Numbered from the stretch's first letter, positions 24,336 through 32,831 are shown. The stretch: 36,545 nt of DNA from an uncultured Clostridia bacterium (GCA_934155165.1 CAKPGS010000010.1:1-36545), one strand, 5' to 3'. Notes: a model not told the origin generated them from the letters alone. Translations and numbers: made by a program.

Positions 24336-24348
24336 TCGTTTTTTCTCC

Positions 24349-26349
24349 TTATTTTATCATTTCTTCAAATTGTTCTTCACTTATAATAGCAATTCCTAAA
24401 TTTTGTGCTTTTGTTAATTTGCTTCCTGCTTCTTCTCCTGCTAAAACATAACTTGTTTTTTTAGATACAGAACCAGATACTTTTCCTCCAAATTTTTCTA
24501 TTATGTCTGAAGCTTCCTGTCTTGTATATTTTTCTAAACTTCCTGTTAATACAAAAGTTTTCCCTTCGAATCTATTATCTGCATTTTCATCTTCTATTGC
24601 TTTCATATTAACTCCAGATTTTTTTAATCTATTTATTAAATCTATAGTTTGGTCATTTTTTAAAAATGTGTATATACTATCTGCTGTAATTTCTCCTATA
24701 TCTTCTACTAAAGCTAAGCTTTCAAAGCTTGCTTTCATTAGGTTTTCCATAGTTTTATATTTTTTAGCAAGTATCTTTGCCCCTTTAACTCCAACATGCC
24801 TTATCCCAAGCGCTGCAATTAATCTATACAAATCATTTTGTTTACTATTTTCTATACTTTCTATTAAGTTTTGAGCAAATTTTGTTCCATTTTTCTTTAA
24901 TGATGCAACATCTTCTAGCGTAAGAGTGTATATATCCGCTATATTGCTTATTAACCCTTTTTCTATTAATTGTTCAATAATTTTATAGCCTAGTCCATCT
25001 ATATTCATTGCTTCTCGAGATGCAAAATGAATTATAGTTCTTAAAGATTTTGCAGGACATTCTATTCCTGTACACCTAAGTGCTGCTTCTCCTTCTTCTC
25101 TAACTGCTGGTGCTCCGCAAACAGGGCATACTTTTGGCATTTCAAAATCTTTTTCTGTACCATTTCTTTTTTTCTTATTAACACCTACAACCTCTGGTAT
25201 AACATCTCCTGCTTTTTGAATTACAACTGTATCTCCAATTTTTAAATCTCTTTCTTTTATAAAATCTTCGTTGTGAAGTGTTGTTTTAGAAATTGTTGAA
25301 CCAGCAACTTTAACAGGCTCTAATATTGCCATAGGAGTTATTGCTCCTGTTCTTCCTACTTGGCACACTATATCTTTTAAAAGTGTTTCTTTTTTCTCTG
25401 GTGGATATTTATAAGCAATAGCCCATCTTGGAGTTTTTGCTGTTGTTCCCATTTTTTCTCTTAACTCTAGGTTGTCTACTTTTATAACTGCTCCATCTAT
25501 TCCAAATGATAGCTTTTCTCTATCATTTCCTATTTTTTTTATTGCTTCAATGCTCTCATCTATTGTTTCACAAGGTATTTTTACAGGATTTACATTAAAT
25601 CCTATTTTCTCTAAATATAATAATTCTTCATAATGAGAATTAAAATTTTTATCTTCTATTTTTTGAACATTAAATATAAAAATATCTAATGGTCTTGATG
25701 CTGCTATTTTACTATCTAATTGACGTAAAGAGCCTGCTGCTGCATTTCGTGCATTTGCAAATAGGGTTTCTCCTAAAACTTCTCGTTCTTCGTTCATTTC
25801 ATCAAATTCTTTTTTACCTATAAAAACTTCCCCACGAACTGTTATATTAATATTTTCTTTTAATTTTTTAGGAATATGTTTTATTGTTTTTAGATTTTCA
25901 GTAACATCTTCGCCAACTTCGCCATTTCCTCTGGTTGCTCCTCTTACAAATTCTCCATTTTTATATTCCAAGCTAACAGATAATCCATCTATTTTAGTTT
26001 CAACAACAAATCTATTTTCTTCTATTTCATATTTTTCTTCTGCTTTTTTTACTCTTTCTCTAAATTCCTCTAGTTCTTCAAAAGAAAATATATCTTGCAA
26101 ACTTTGTAAAGGAACTTCGTGTACTACTTTTTCAAATCCTTCTTTTACTGTTCCTCCAACTTTTTGTGTTAATGAATCTTTATCTACTAAATTTGGAAAT
26201 TCTTTTTCCAAATTTTTTAATTCGTTCATCATCATGTCATATTCAAAGTCTGATATTGCTGGGTTGTCTTCGTCATAATAAAGTTTTGCATAATAATCTA
26301 ATTGTTTTCTTAATTCTTTTACTCTTTTTTTGGCTTGTGTTTCTTTCAT
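24349..26349 (-). CDS. ligA: NAD-dependent DNA ligase
   Basis: 666 residues, standard length. Seals nicks during replication and repair using NAD. Order of domains: Ia (YYAKLYYDEDNPAISDFEYD, NMN binding), adenylation domain with ETKIDGLS (adenylated Lys119), OB fold, a four-Cys zinc finger (CPVCGAP to CTGIECPAK), helix-hairpin-helix domain (MNIDGLGYKIIEQL, LGIRHVGVKGAKIL) and a C-terminal BRCT domain (FEGKTFVLTGSLEKYTRQEAS). GAGGT precedes the ATG. First gene of a unit leading to folD. Its upstream region holds the triple hairpin repeat at 26377-26520. Confidence 0.97.
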   Translation of the reverse strand: MKETQAKKRVKELRKQLDYYAKLYYDEDNPAISDFEYDMMMNELKNLEKEFPNLVDKDSLTQKVGGTVKEGFEKVVHEVPLQSLQDIFSFEELEEFRERVKKAEEKYEIEENRFVVETKIDGLSVSLEYKNGEFVRGATRGNGEVGEDVTENLKTIKHIPKKLKENINITVRGEVFIGKKEFDEMNEEREVLGETLFANARNAAAGSLRQLDSKIAASRPLDIFIFNVQKIEDKNFNSHYEELLYLEKIGFNVNPVKIPCETIDESIEAIKKIGNDREKLSFGIDGAVIKVDNLELREKMGTTAKTPRWAIAYKYPPEKKETLLKDIVCQVGRTGAITPMAILEPVKVAGSTISKTTLHNEDFIKERDLKIGDTVVIQKAGDVIPEVVGVNKKKRNGTEKDFEMPKVCPVCGAPAVREEGEAALRCTGIECPAKSLRTIIHFASREAMNIDGLGYKIIEQLIEKGLISNIADIYTLTLEDVASLKKNGTKFAQNLIESIENSKQNDLYRLIAALGIRHVGVKGAKILAKKYKTMENLMKASFESLALVEDIGEITADSIYTFLKNDQTIDLINRLKKSGVNMKAIEDENADNRFEGKTFVLTGSLEKYTRQEASDIIEKFGGKVSGSVSKKTSYVLAGEEAGSKLTKAQNLGIAIISEEQFEEMIK

Positions 26350-26376
26350 TTTTGACCTCTTTTATATACAAGATTC

Positions 26377-26404
26377 GGGTCGACAGAGGCGTCGACCCCT
26401 ACAA
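26377..26404. repeat. Hairpin repeat with CTACA tail, copy 3
   Basis: GGGTCGAC (26377-26384), loop AGAGGC, GTCGACCC (26391-26398), then CTACAATTTTTATTATAATTTT. First of three tandem related units in the 176-bp gap between ligA and the Xaa-Pro peptidase. Confidence 0.75.
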
Positions 26405-26437
26405 TTTTTATTATAATTTTCTATTTTTTACATAGCA

Positions 26438-26464
26438 GGCGGCCAAAGGCGTCCGCCACTACAT
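26438..26464. repeat. Hairpin repeat with CTACA tail, copy 4
   Basis: GGCGG (26438-26442) pairs with CCGCC (26453-26457); the inner part contains AAAGGC. Then ACTACATTTCTATTATAATTTC. The stem differs from copy 3 but the tail is nearly the same, with a spacing of about 61 bp. Confidence 0.65.
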
Positions 26465-26497
26465 TTCTATTATAATTTCTTGCTTTTTTTATTGTGA

Positions 26498-26523
26498 GCA
26501 CGGTGTTCCGTGCCCGTACATTT
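26498..26523. repeat. Hairpin repeat with GTACA tail, copy 5
   Basis: GCACGG, TGTT and CCGTGC form a perfect 6-bp hairpin followed by CCGTACATTTCATTAA, which runs into the stop region of the Xaa-Pro peptidase gene. Third different stem with the same kind of tail. Confidence 0.6.
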
Positions 26524-26525
26524 CA

Positions 26526-27593
26526 TTAATCATTGTGTATTATTCGTATTTCTTTATTAGATTTTGTTAATCTTTCACAAGAAAATTTATTTACTAATAT
26601 AGTATCTTCAATTCTAATTCCAAATATTCCTGGTATATATATTCCTGGTTCATTTGTTATTATCATATTTTCCTTTAAACTAAAGTCTTTTCTTCCAACA
26701 AAAGGTAATTCATGTATATTTAAACCAACTCCATGTCCTAGTGCATGGTCTAGCGTATGTCCTTTTACTTTAAAGTCACTTTCTACCATCATTGTTAGTA
26801 TTCTACAATTTGTATCTTCTTTAATTTCTCTTAAAACTTTTTCTTGGTTTTCTAAAACCAAATTATATATATTTTTTTCTGAATCTGTTATTCCATCTAC
26901 AAATATTGTTCTTGTCATGTCTGAACAATACCCATTATATTTACATCCAAAATCCATTAATATAACATCATTTGATTGTATTTTTCTATCTGTTGGAACA
27001 GCATGTGGCATTGAAGAATTTTCTCCTGAAGCTATTATTGTTTCAAATGCTATTCCATTTGCTCCAGAATCTAGCATATAATTTTCTAATTCTTTTGCAA
27101 TTTGTTTTTCTGTCATTCCTTTTTTTATATATTTGCAAATATATTCAAAAGCATTATCTGTAATTTCGCATGCTTTTCTTATATTTTTTATTTCTTCAGC
27201 ATCTTTTATCATTCTTTGTTGTTCTATTATATTTTCTGTTTCCACTAAATTATTAATTTTGTATAATTGCATATAACGTTTATAGTTTGCATATGTTACA
27301 TAGCTTTCTTCAAATCCAACATTTTCACAGAATATAAAGAAATTTTCATAATCCATTTCACTTATATCCCTTAAATTACATACTACAATTTCATCATCAA
27401 TCATAAGTTGCTTATTTACAGCTTCTATGTATCTAGAATCTGTTAAATATACATTTTCTTTTCTTGTTATTAATAAAATTCCTTCTGCTTCTAAGCCTGT
27501 TAAATATTTTACATTTATTGGATTAGATACTATCATTCCTTGCATATCTAATCCTTTTAACTTATTTCTTAACCAAATTAACTTATCATTCAT
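26526..27593 (-). CDS. Xaa-Pro aminopeptidase / M24-family peptidase
   Basis: 355 residues from the ATG at 27593, with AAAGGAG 8 nt upstream; the in-frame TTG two codons earlier is less likely. M24B peptidase that removes an N-terminal residue ahead of proline. It has an N-terminal creatinase-like domain (GMIVSNPINVKYLTGLEAEGILL) and a C-terminal pita-bread domain with the metal ligands: ILMDFGCKYNGYCSDMTRT (two Asp), HALGHGVGLNIHELP (His), TNEPGIYIPG (Glu) and GIRIEDTILV (Glu). Cytoplasmic, no signal peptide. Last gene of yqeG - prepilin peptidase - peptidase (gaps 7 and 20 bp). Confidence 0.93.
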   Translation of the reverse strand: MNDKLIWLRNKLKGLDMQGMIVSNPINVKYLTGLEAEGILLITRKENVYLTDSRYIEAVNKQLMIDDEIVVCNLRDISEMDYENFFIFCENVGFEESYVTYANYKRYMQLYKINNLVETENIIEQQRMIKDAEEIKNIRKACEITDNAFEYICKYIKKGMTEKQIAKELENYMLDSGANGIAFETIIASGENSSMPHAVPTDRKIQSNDVILMDFGCKYNGYCSDMTRTIFVDGITDSEKNIYNLVLENQEKVLREIKEDTNCRILTMMVESDFKVKGHTLDHALGHGVGLNIHELPFVGRKDFSLKENMIITNEPGIYIPGIFGIRIEDTILVNKFSCERLTKSNKEIRIIHND

Positions 27594-27613
27594 TTTCAAT
27601 ACTCCTTTCGGAT

Positions 27614-28369
27614 TTATGCTTTGTACATACCAAGTGTAAATATTTTTAATAAAACAAATAATATTAAATCAAATGGAACAACCATTGCTATAAAAGTTGC
27701 TAATATTATAAAAGGTCCAAATGGTATATATTCATCCATTTTTTTGATTTTAGTTGCTAATAAAAATATGCTTAAAATAGCTCCAATTAAAAATGACATA
27801 ACAGCGATAGCTATTATATTTTGAAAACCAAAAAGTAAACCTAATGCTCCCATTAATTTTACATCGCCAAATCCCATTGCTTCTTTTCCTGCAATAAGGC
27901 TACCTATCCATGTTATAAGTAGAAATATTCCAGCTCCTGTAACCATACCCAATAGCATATTTACTGCCATATTTATATCAAAAATGCCATTTACTAGCAT
28001 AAATATTATTCCAACTTCTAGTAATGTTAAATTTAATTTATTTGGTATTATTTGTAATTTGTAGTCTATAACAAATGCAGATAATAACATTGGCGTTATT
28101 ATTAAATATTTTATTAATTCTGTATTACTTACTAAATTTGTATTATTCCAACCAAAAATATATAGAAGTGCAACATTTATAACGCAATTTATCGCAATTA
28201 ATATATAGTTAGGTTTAAATTCTTTTTTATATTCCTTAAAAATATCTTTCGAAAATACTTTTTTATATTCTGGCATTCTCTTTATTGTCCAATCTGTTAA
28301 TTGACCTGTTATTATACCTAAAAATATTAGTGCCACATAATATAGTATGTGAATATCGTTAATATACAT
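27614..28369 (-). CDS. A24-family prepilin peptidase
   Basis: 251 residues with about seven predicted membrane helices. The two catalytic Asp of A24 aspartyl proteases are visible: SAFVIDYKLQIIPNKLN and the GxGD motif in GKEAMGFGDVKLMGALGL. These enzymes cleave prepilin leader peptides at the inner face of the membrane. The CxxC zinc-binding motif of the N-terminal methyltransferase domain of full prepilin peptidases is absent, so it may only cut and not methylate. The ribosome-binding AAGGGG lies inside the end of yqeG. No pilus operon is in the window. The pilin-like surface proteins at 8.6-11.6 kb could be clients, but that is speculation. Confidence 0.88.
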   Translation of the reverse strand: MYINDIHILYYVALIFLGIITGQLTDWTIKRMPEYKKVFSKDIFKEYKKEFKPNYILIAINCVINVALLYIFGWNNTNLVSNTELIKYLIITPMLLSAFVIDYKLQIIPNKLNLTLLEVGIIFMLVNGIFDINMAVNMLLGMVTGAGIFLLITWIGSLIAGKEAMGFGDVKLMGALGLLFGFQNIIAIAVMSFLIGAILSIFLLATKIKKMDEYIPFGPFIILATFIAMVVPFDLILFVLLKIFTLGMYKA

Positions 28370-28376
28370 CTTTTGT

Positions 28377-28874
28377 TTACCCCTTTATACTTTTTTTATA
28401 TTTTTCTATTATTTTATTTTCTAATGGTCTTTTAAAAACTGTTATCCAAATATCTTTTTCAGCAATAGGTTTAACTAAAATAGAATACATTTTACATCTA
28501 TTAGCACCTAGTACATCTGTAAAAATTTGATCTCCTACAACTGCTATATTTTTATTTTCTAATTTTAACAAAGTTTTTGCCTTTTTAAAACCAAATTTAA
28601 AAGGCTTTTTAGCAAAATAAAAATATGGAATTCCAAGCACTTCTGATATTTTTTTAACTTTATCTTTTTTGTTAGAATTAGACAAAATGCATAGTTTTAT
28701 ATCATTTTGTTTTAGCTCCTCTGCCCATTTTTCAAGGCCATCTATCATTTTTTTATCGAAATCTATTAATGTGTTATCAACATCTAAAATAAGTCCTTTA
28801 ATGCTATTTTCTTCCAGAAATTTCACATCAATATCTGTAACCTTTTCTATATATCTATTTGGATATAAAATCAT
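28377..28874 (-). CDS. YqeG-family HAD phosphatase
   Basis: 165 residues, typical of YqeG (HAD superfamily, subfamily IIIA). Motif I is LILDVDNTLIDFDKK with the nucleophile Asp, motif II LCILSNSNKKDK, then Lys in FAKKPFKFGFKKA and motif III IAVVGDQIFTDVLGANR. The preceding N-terminal segment ILYPNRYIEKVTDIDVKFL is characteristic. Family members are suggested to dephosphorylate phosphatidylglycerol phosphate-like or sugar phosphates; the substrate here is not deducible. AAGGTG precedes the ATG. First gene of a three-gene unit. Confidence 0.9.
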   Translation of the reverse strand: MILYPNRYIEKVTDIDVKFLEENSIKGLILDVDNTLIDFDKKMIDGLEKWAEELKQNDIKLCILSNSNKKDKVKKISEVLGIPYFYFAKKPFKFGFKKAKTLLKLENKNIAVVGDQIFTDVLGANRCKMYSILVKPIAEKDIWITVFKRPLENKIIEKYKKSIKG

Positions 28875-29008
28875 TATTTTTCACCTTTTTATATCTTTAA
28901 TTTTCTTTAACAATTTATCATAAAATTATATAAATTACAATATCTTTTTTATATTTACTTAAATAAACTTAAATACATATTTGCGTTTTTTTATAACTTA
29001 TTTTTAAT

Positions 29009-29044
29009 AAAAAATCATGAACTTTAATTAGCCCATGATTTTTT
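29009..29044 (-). terminator. Terminator of tRNA-Thr
   Basis: AAAAAATCATG (29009-29019) pairs with CATGATTTTTT (29034-29044) around a 14-nt loop, giving a T-run on the 3' side of the minus-strand transcript directly after the tRNA. The rest of the 28875-29045 gap shows only AT-rich sequence. Confidence 0.8.
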
Positions 29045-29045
29045 A

Positions 29046-29121
29046 TGGAGCCTACAACGGGAATTGAACCCGTGACCTCAGCCTTACCAAGGCTGCACTC
29101 TACCAACTGAGCTATGCAGGC
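29046..29121 (-). tRNA. tRNA-Thr (anticodon GGT)
   Basis: On the minus strand GCCTGCA pairs with TGTAGGC (acceptor, one G-U). The D arm reads GCTCAGTTGGTAGAG. The anticodon stem CAGCC/GGCTG encloses TTGGTAA, so the anticodon is GGT (threonine ACC/ACT). The T arm contains GGTTCAATTCC. The discriminator base T and the CCA end are encoded. All positions are canonical. Confidence 0.97.
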
Positions 29122-29139
29122 ATATTTATTTTTATATAG

Positions 29140-29162
29140 GAGTCGACATTAACAGTCGACTC
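29140..29162. terminator. Short hairpin between sigH and tRNA-Thr
   Basis: GAGTCGAC (29140-29147), loop ATTAACA, GTCGACTC (29155-29162). A perfect 8-bp stem without a convincing T-run in the minus direction, so terminator function for sigH is uncertain. Confidence 0.45.
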
Positions 29163-29176
29163 TCTTTATAATCTTA

Positions 29177-29809
29177 TTATTTTATATTTTTTATCGCTTT
29201 TTTTCGTATTCTTTGAATTGCATTGTCTATAGATTTTACAGGAGTATCCAATTTTGCTGCAATATCTACATAGCTCTCACCTTGTAAATATCTGCTTAAT
29301 ACTTGTTTTTCGAAACTGCTTAAATTTTTATCTATAGCATTTTCAACAGATTCATAATATTCTTTTTTAGTTATTGTATCTAATGGATCCTCAGCAGTTC
29401 TACTATTAAAGATTTCTATAAGCTCTGTATCTTCATCATTATCATATGCAGAATTATTTAATGATAAATATGAATTTAACGGTAAGTGCTTTTGTCTATT
29501 TGAAGTTTTTATTGCAGTAATTAATTGTCTTTCTATGCACATATTTGCAAACGATTTAAAACTATTTTGTTTATTATTACTATAGCTTTTTACTGCTTTA
29601 TATAAACCTATCATTCCTTCTTGTACTATATCTTCTTTTTCTGCACCTATTATAAAATATTTGCTTACTTTCATATTTACAAGCTCTTTGTATTTTTCAA
29701 GCAAAAATTCTAGTGCGTGCTTATCCCCAGATTTAGATTTATTAACTAATTCTTCATCTGATATATTCTCATATAAATCACAAGAATAAAACACACTATT
29801 TTTATCCAT
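29177..29809 (-). CDS. sigH: RNA polymerase sigma factor SigH (Spo0H type)
   Basis: 210 residues. Sigma-70-type factor that in Bacillus and Clostridium drives the transition to sporulation. Region 2 is seen as ALEFLLEKYKELVNMKVSKYFIIGAEKEDIVQEGMIGLYKAVKSY and FKSFANMCIERQLITAIKTSNRQKHLPLN. Region 4 is LSSFEKQVLSRYLQGESYVDIAAKLDTPVKSIDNAIQRIRKK. The QKHLPLNSYLSL stretch after region 2 matches SigH. A consensus promoter lies upstream. AGGAGG is 13 nt from the ATG, which is long; no better ATG, GTG or TTG exists, although an ATT lies one codon upstream. The gene, with spoIIP and sleB, supports an endospore-forming host. Confidence 0.92.
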   Translation of the reverse strand: MDKNSVFYSCDLYENISDEELVNKSKSGDKHALEFLLEKYKELVNMKVSKYFIIGAEKEDIVQEGMIGLYKAVKSYSNNKQNSFKSFANMCIERQLITAIKTSNRQKHLPLNSYLSLNNSAYDNDEDTELIEIFNSRTAEDPLDTITKKEYYESVENAIDKNLSSFEKQVLSRYLQGESYVDIAAKLDTPVKSIDNAIQRIRKKAIKNIK

Positions 29810-29845
29810 AATCTCTAATGTACCTCCTGCATGTAATTCTATTCG

Positions 29846-29874
29846 ATTATATTCAACAAATCCCCCTGTGTCAA
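29846..29874 (-). promoter_or_regulatory. Consensus sigma-A promoter of sigH
   Basis: On the minus strand TTGACA (29869-29874), exactly 17 bp and TATAAT (29846-29851): full consensus in both boxes. Back-to-back with the rqcH promoter at 29885-29913. Confidence 0.85.
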
Positions 29875-29884
29875 GAGATTTTAT

Positions 29885-29913
29885 TTGAATTTTGCATATT
29901 TTTATATTATAAT
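29885..29913 (+). promoter_or_regulatory. Promoter of rqcH
   Basis: TTGAAT (29885-29890), a 17-bp spacer and TATAAT (29908-29913), 26 bp before the ATG of rqcH. Divergent from the sigH promoter. Confidence 0.75.
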
Positions 29914-29938
29914 TCTAAAATAGATTGGAGTTGATTTT

Positions 29939-31702
29939 ATGGCATTTGATGGAATTGTAACAAAAAGTATAATATCAGAGCTAAAAAATACTATTATAGA
30001 TGGTAAAATTAATAAAGTTTTTGAACCAAATAAAAATGAAATTATATTAGGAATATATGCTGGTGAAAAAAATTATGCTTTAAATATTTGCATTGAATCT
30101 TCTAATTGTAGAATGCACCTTACTACTCACAGTAAGCCTAACCCTCATAATGCTTTAAACTTTTGTATGCTGCTTCGAAAGCATATAATTGGATATAAAA
30201 TAAAAAATATTTATTCAATAGGATTAGAAAGAATAGTATATTTAGAATTAGAAGGATATAACGAATTTAATGATTTAACCAAAAAAACTTTAATAGTTGA
30301 ATTAATGGGAAAACATAGCAATGTTATTCTTGTAAATGATAAAAATTTTATTATAGATGCAATTAGACATTTAGATATAGCATCTAATTCAAATAGAGAT
30401 ATTTTGCCAGCTCATGAGTATGTTTTACCTCTAACCAATAAATTAAATTTTTTAGATGTTAAACAATTTAATGAATTTTATAAAAAAATTCTTGATAAAG
30501 AAAATACTATTGATAAAGCAATATGTTCTACATATACAGGATTTAGTATGAGTTTTGTACAAAATGCTTTGAAAAAATTTAATATTAAGAATGATAATTT
30601 TGAAAGTAATAATCTAGTTGAGCTTTATCAATATTTTAAAGACTTATTAAATTATATAGACAACGTTACAGGAGAATTCTTAGACTTAAGTGTCTCTCCT
30701 AATAAAACTAAAATTGATTTTGTTCCTTACTTAAAAATTTCATATGATAATCAAGAAGTAGCTTCTACTCCTTCAATTAAGCCAAAACAAACAAGTTTAG
30801 ATTTTAACTTTTTTATTGATGATTTTTATTACAATAAAGAACAAAAAGAGCAATTTAATTCTAAAAGAAACAATATATTAAAAGTAATATTAGTATATTT
30901 AAAAAAATATCAAAAACGTCTGCAAAACATTAATAAAAAGCTAAAAGAATGTGAAAACAAAGAAACTTATCAATTATATGGTGAACTTATTACTTCTAAT
31001 CTATATAGAATAAAAAATACCAACGAAGATAAAATTCAATTAGAAAATTATTATGATAACAATAATTTAATTACTATTCCTTTAGATAAAAAATACTCTG
31101 TTGCAAATAATGCAAAAAGATATTTTAAGAAATATAATAAATTAAAAAATGCACTAGAAATATGTGCAATTCAAAAAAAAGAAACAGAACTTGAATTAGA
31201 TTATATAGAAAGTGTTGTATATGAACTAGAAAACTCTACTACTTCAGCAGATTTAGAACAAATTTATGCAGAAATATCTGAAAGTTCTATTTTTAAAGAT
31301 TCTTTCAATAAATCAAAAAATAATAAAAAGAAACAAAATGTTCCAAGTTCTATTCAGCCAGTACAACTAAATATAGATGGATTTATAGTTTACGTTGGAA
31401 AAAATAATATTTGTAATGATTATTTAACAACAAAACTTGCAAATAAAAACGACTTATGGTTCCATACCAAAGACATTCATGGAAGCCATGTTGTTCTAAA
31501 CTTAGAAAATAAAACACCTAATAATGGAATATTACAAAAATGTGCAGAACTTGCAGCATACCACAGCAAAGCAAAGTTATCTTCTAATGTACCTGTAGAT
31601 TACTGCTACATAAAATATGTAAAAAAGCCTAGTAAATCTAAAGCAGGAATGGTAATTTACACCCACAACAAAACTCTATTTGTAAATCCAAGAAAATATT
31701 AA
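29939..31702 (+). CDS. rqcH: RqcH (NFACT / Rqc2 homologue), ribosome quality control
   Basis: 587 residues, normal for the family. RqcH binds stalled 50S-peptidyl-tRNA complexes and adds alanine tails that mark the peptide for degradation. The NFACT-N domain is seen from MAFDGIVTKSIISELKNTIIDGKINKVFEPNKNEIIL. It continues with ELMGKHSNVILV and DAIRHLD, with helix-hairpin-helix elements after that. A long coiled coil follows (about 290-430). The C-terminal NFACT-R domain holds DGFIVYVGKNNICNDYLT and NKNDLWFHTKDIHGSHVVL, both diagnostic. In Firmicutes the protein has also been described as a fibronectin-binding protein. GGAG precedes the ATG. The RQC partner MutS2/RqcU is at 18.4 kb. Confidence 0.96.
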   Translation: MAFDGIVTKSIISELKNTIIDGKINKVFEPNKNEIILGIYAGEKNYALNICIESSNCRMHLTTHSKPNPHNALNFCMLLRKHIIGYKIKNIYSIGLERIVYLELEGYNEFNDLTKKTLIVELMGKHSNVILVNDKNFIIDAIRHLDIASNSNRDILPAHEYVLPLTNKLNFLDVKQFNEFYKKILDKENTIDKAICSTYTGFSMSFVQNALKKFNIKNDNFESNNLVELYQYFKDLLNYIDNVTGEFLDLSVSPNKTKIDFVPYLKISYDNQEVASTPSIKPKQTSLDFNFFIDDFYYNKEQKEQFNSKRNNILKVILVYLKKYQKRLQNINKKLKECENKETYQLYGELITSNLYRIKNTNEDKIQLENYYDNNNLITIPLDKKYSVANNAKRYFKKYNKLKNALEICAIQKKETELELDYIESVVYELENSTTSADLEQIYAEISESSIFKDSFNKSKNNKKKQNVPSSIQPVQLNIDGFIVYVGKNNICNDYLTTKLANKNDLWFHTKDIHGSHVVLNLENKTPNNGILQKCAELAAYHSKAKLSSNVPVDYCYIKYVKKPSKSKAGMVIYTHNKTLFVNPRKY

Positions 31703-31720
31703 TTGGTTAAATACTAAATC

Positions 31721-31737
31721 GGGTCGCCCCTACAAAA
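31721..31737. repeat. Truncated hairpin repeat, copy 6
   Basis: GGGTCGCCCCTACA resembles copies 1 and 2 with the middle of the hairpin missing; the CCCCTACA tail is intact. Between rqcH and the ppaC promoter. Confidence 0.45.
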
Positions 31738-31803
31738 AATCATAAGCAAATATATTTTCCAATCAATAATATGAAACATTTTTCACTTTTTATTTGCTAA
31801 AAA

Positions 31804-31832
31804 TTGACTTTTTTACCAAATAAGAGTATAAT
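31804..31832 (+). promoter_or_regulatory. Promoter of ppaC
   Basis: TTGACT (31804-31809), a 17-bp spacer and TATAAT (31827-31832), followed 24 bp on by AAGGAGG and the ATG at 31869. Confidence 0.8.
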
Positions 31833-31868
31833 ATAGGTTATGAGAGAAAAATTTAAGGAGGTACGTTT

Positions 31869-32789
31869 ATGATAGATAAAACTTTTGTATTTGGTCACCA
31901 AAAACCTGATACAGATTCTATTGCTTCAGCTATATCAATGGCTAACTTAAGAAACGAATTAGGAGAAAATGCTGAATGCTTTAGATTAGGTAATGTTAAT
32001 AAAGAAACTGCATTTGCTTTAAAAAGCTTTGGAGTTGAAACACCTACTTTATTAGAAAAAGTTGAAGAAAAATCAAATGTAATTATGGTAGATTCTAACG
32101 AATTTGCTCAAAGTGTTAAAGGAATTGAAAATGCAAATATAAAAATGGTAGTTGATCACCATAGAATTAATTTACAAACAAATGACCCTTTATACTATGT
32201 TGCAGAACCTGTTGGATGTACTTCTACAATAATTTATAAATTATATAAACAAAACGATGTAGAAATAACACCAAAAATGGCCGGAATTATGCTTAGTGCT
32301 ATTATATCTGATACATTATTATTCAAATCTCCAACATGTACTGAAGAAGATAAAAAAATAGCTCAAAAACTTGCAGATATAGCTGGTGTAGACATGTATG
32401 AATATGGTCAAAATATGTTAAAAGCAGGTACAGATATAAGTGATTATACTGCTGACGAAGTTATCAATATAGATTGTAAACCTTTCGAAGGAAATGGAGT
32501 TAACTTTAAAATTTCACAAGTTAATAGTGCAGACGTTGATGATGTTTTCAAAAGAAAAGCTGATTTTGAAGAAGCTATTAACAAAGATATTAAAGAAAAC
32601 AATTTAGGTTTATATGTATTTGTTGTTACAGACATTTTAAATGCAAATTCAAAAATCATCGCTTTAGGAGATAAAACAGATGTTGTAGAAAAAGCATTTG
32701 GTGTTGAATTAGATAATAATACAGCTTTATTAGAAGGTGTAGTTTCTAGAAAAAAACAAGTATTACCTAAAATATTAGAAAATATTTAG
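31869..32789 (+). CDS. ppaC: Manganese-dependent inorganic pyrophosphatase (DHH family)
   Basis: 306 residues, standard length. Family II pyrophosphatase, which hydrolyses pyrophosphate to two phosphates and pulls biosynthetic reactions forward. Metal ligands are visible: FGHQKPDTDS (His10, Asp14, Asp16), VIMVDSNEFA (Asp75) and MVVDHHRINL (DHH, 96-98). The C-terminal DHHA2 domain ends in VVSRKKQVLPKI, with the Arg-Lys-Lys substrate-binding motif. No CBS domains, so it is the short unregulated form. Strong AAGGAGG and a near-consensus promoter suggest high expression. A terminator follows directly. Confidence 0.97.
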   Translation: MIDKTFVFGHQKPDTDSIASAISMANLRNELGENAECFRLGNVNKETAFALKSFGVETPTLLEKVEEKSNVIMVDSNEFAQSVKGIENANIKMVVDHHRINLQTNDPLYYVAEPVGCTSTIIYKLYKQNDVEITPKMAGIMLSAIISDTLLFKSPTCTEEDKKIAQKLADIAGVDMYEYGQNMLKAGTDISDYTADEVINIDCKPFEGNGVNFKISQVNSADVDDVFKRKADFEEAINKDIKENNLGLYVFVVTDILNANSKIIALGDKTDVVEKAFGVELDNNTALLEGVVSRKKQVLPKILENI

Positions 32790-32798
32790 ACCAAATAT

Positions 32799-32831
32799 AA
32801 AAAATTCGCAATTAAACATTGCGAATTTTTT
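32799..32831 (+). terminator. Terminator after ppaC
   Basis: A 13-14 bp stem (AAAAATTCGCAAT, 32800-32812, with ATTGCGAATTTTT, 32818-32830) and a T-run. It also abuts the stop of the convergent sleB gene at 32831. Confidence 0.88.

Noticed and set aside
26377..26520. CRISPR array
   Set aside because: Three units share only a tail; the spaced hairpins differ in sequence, there is no constant direct repeat and no cas gene.
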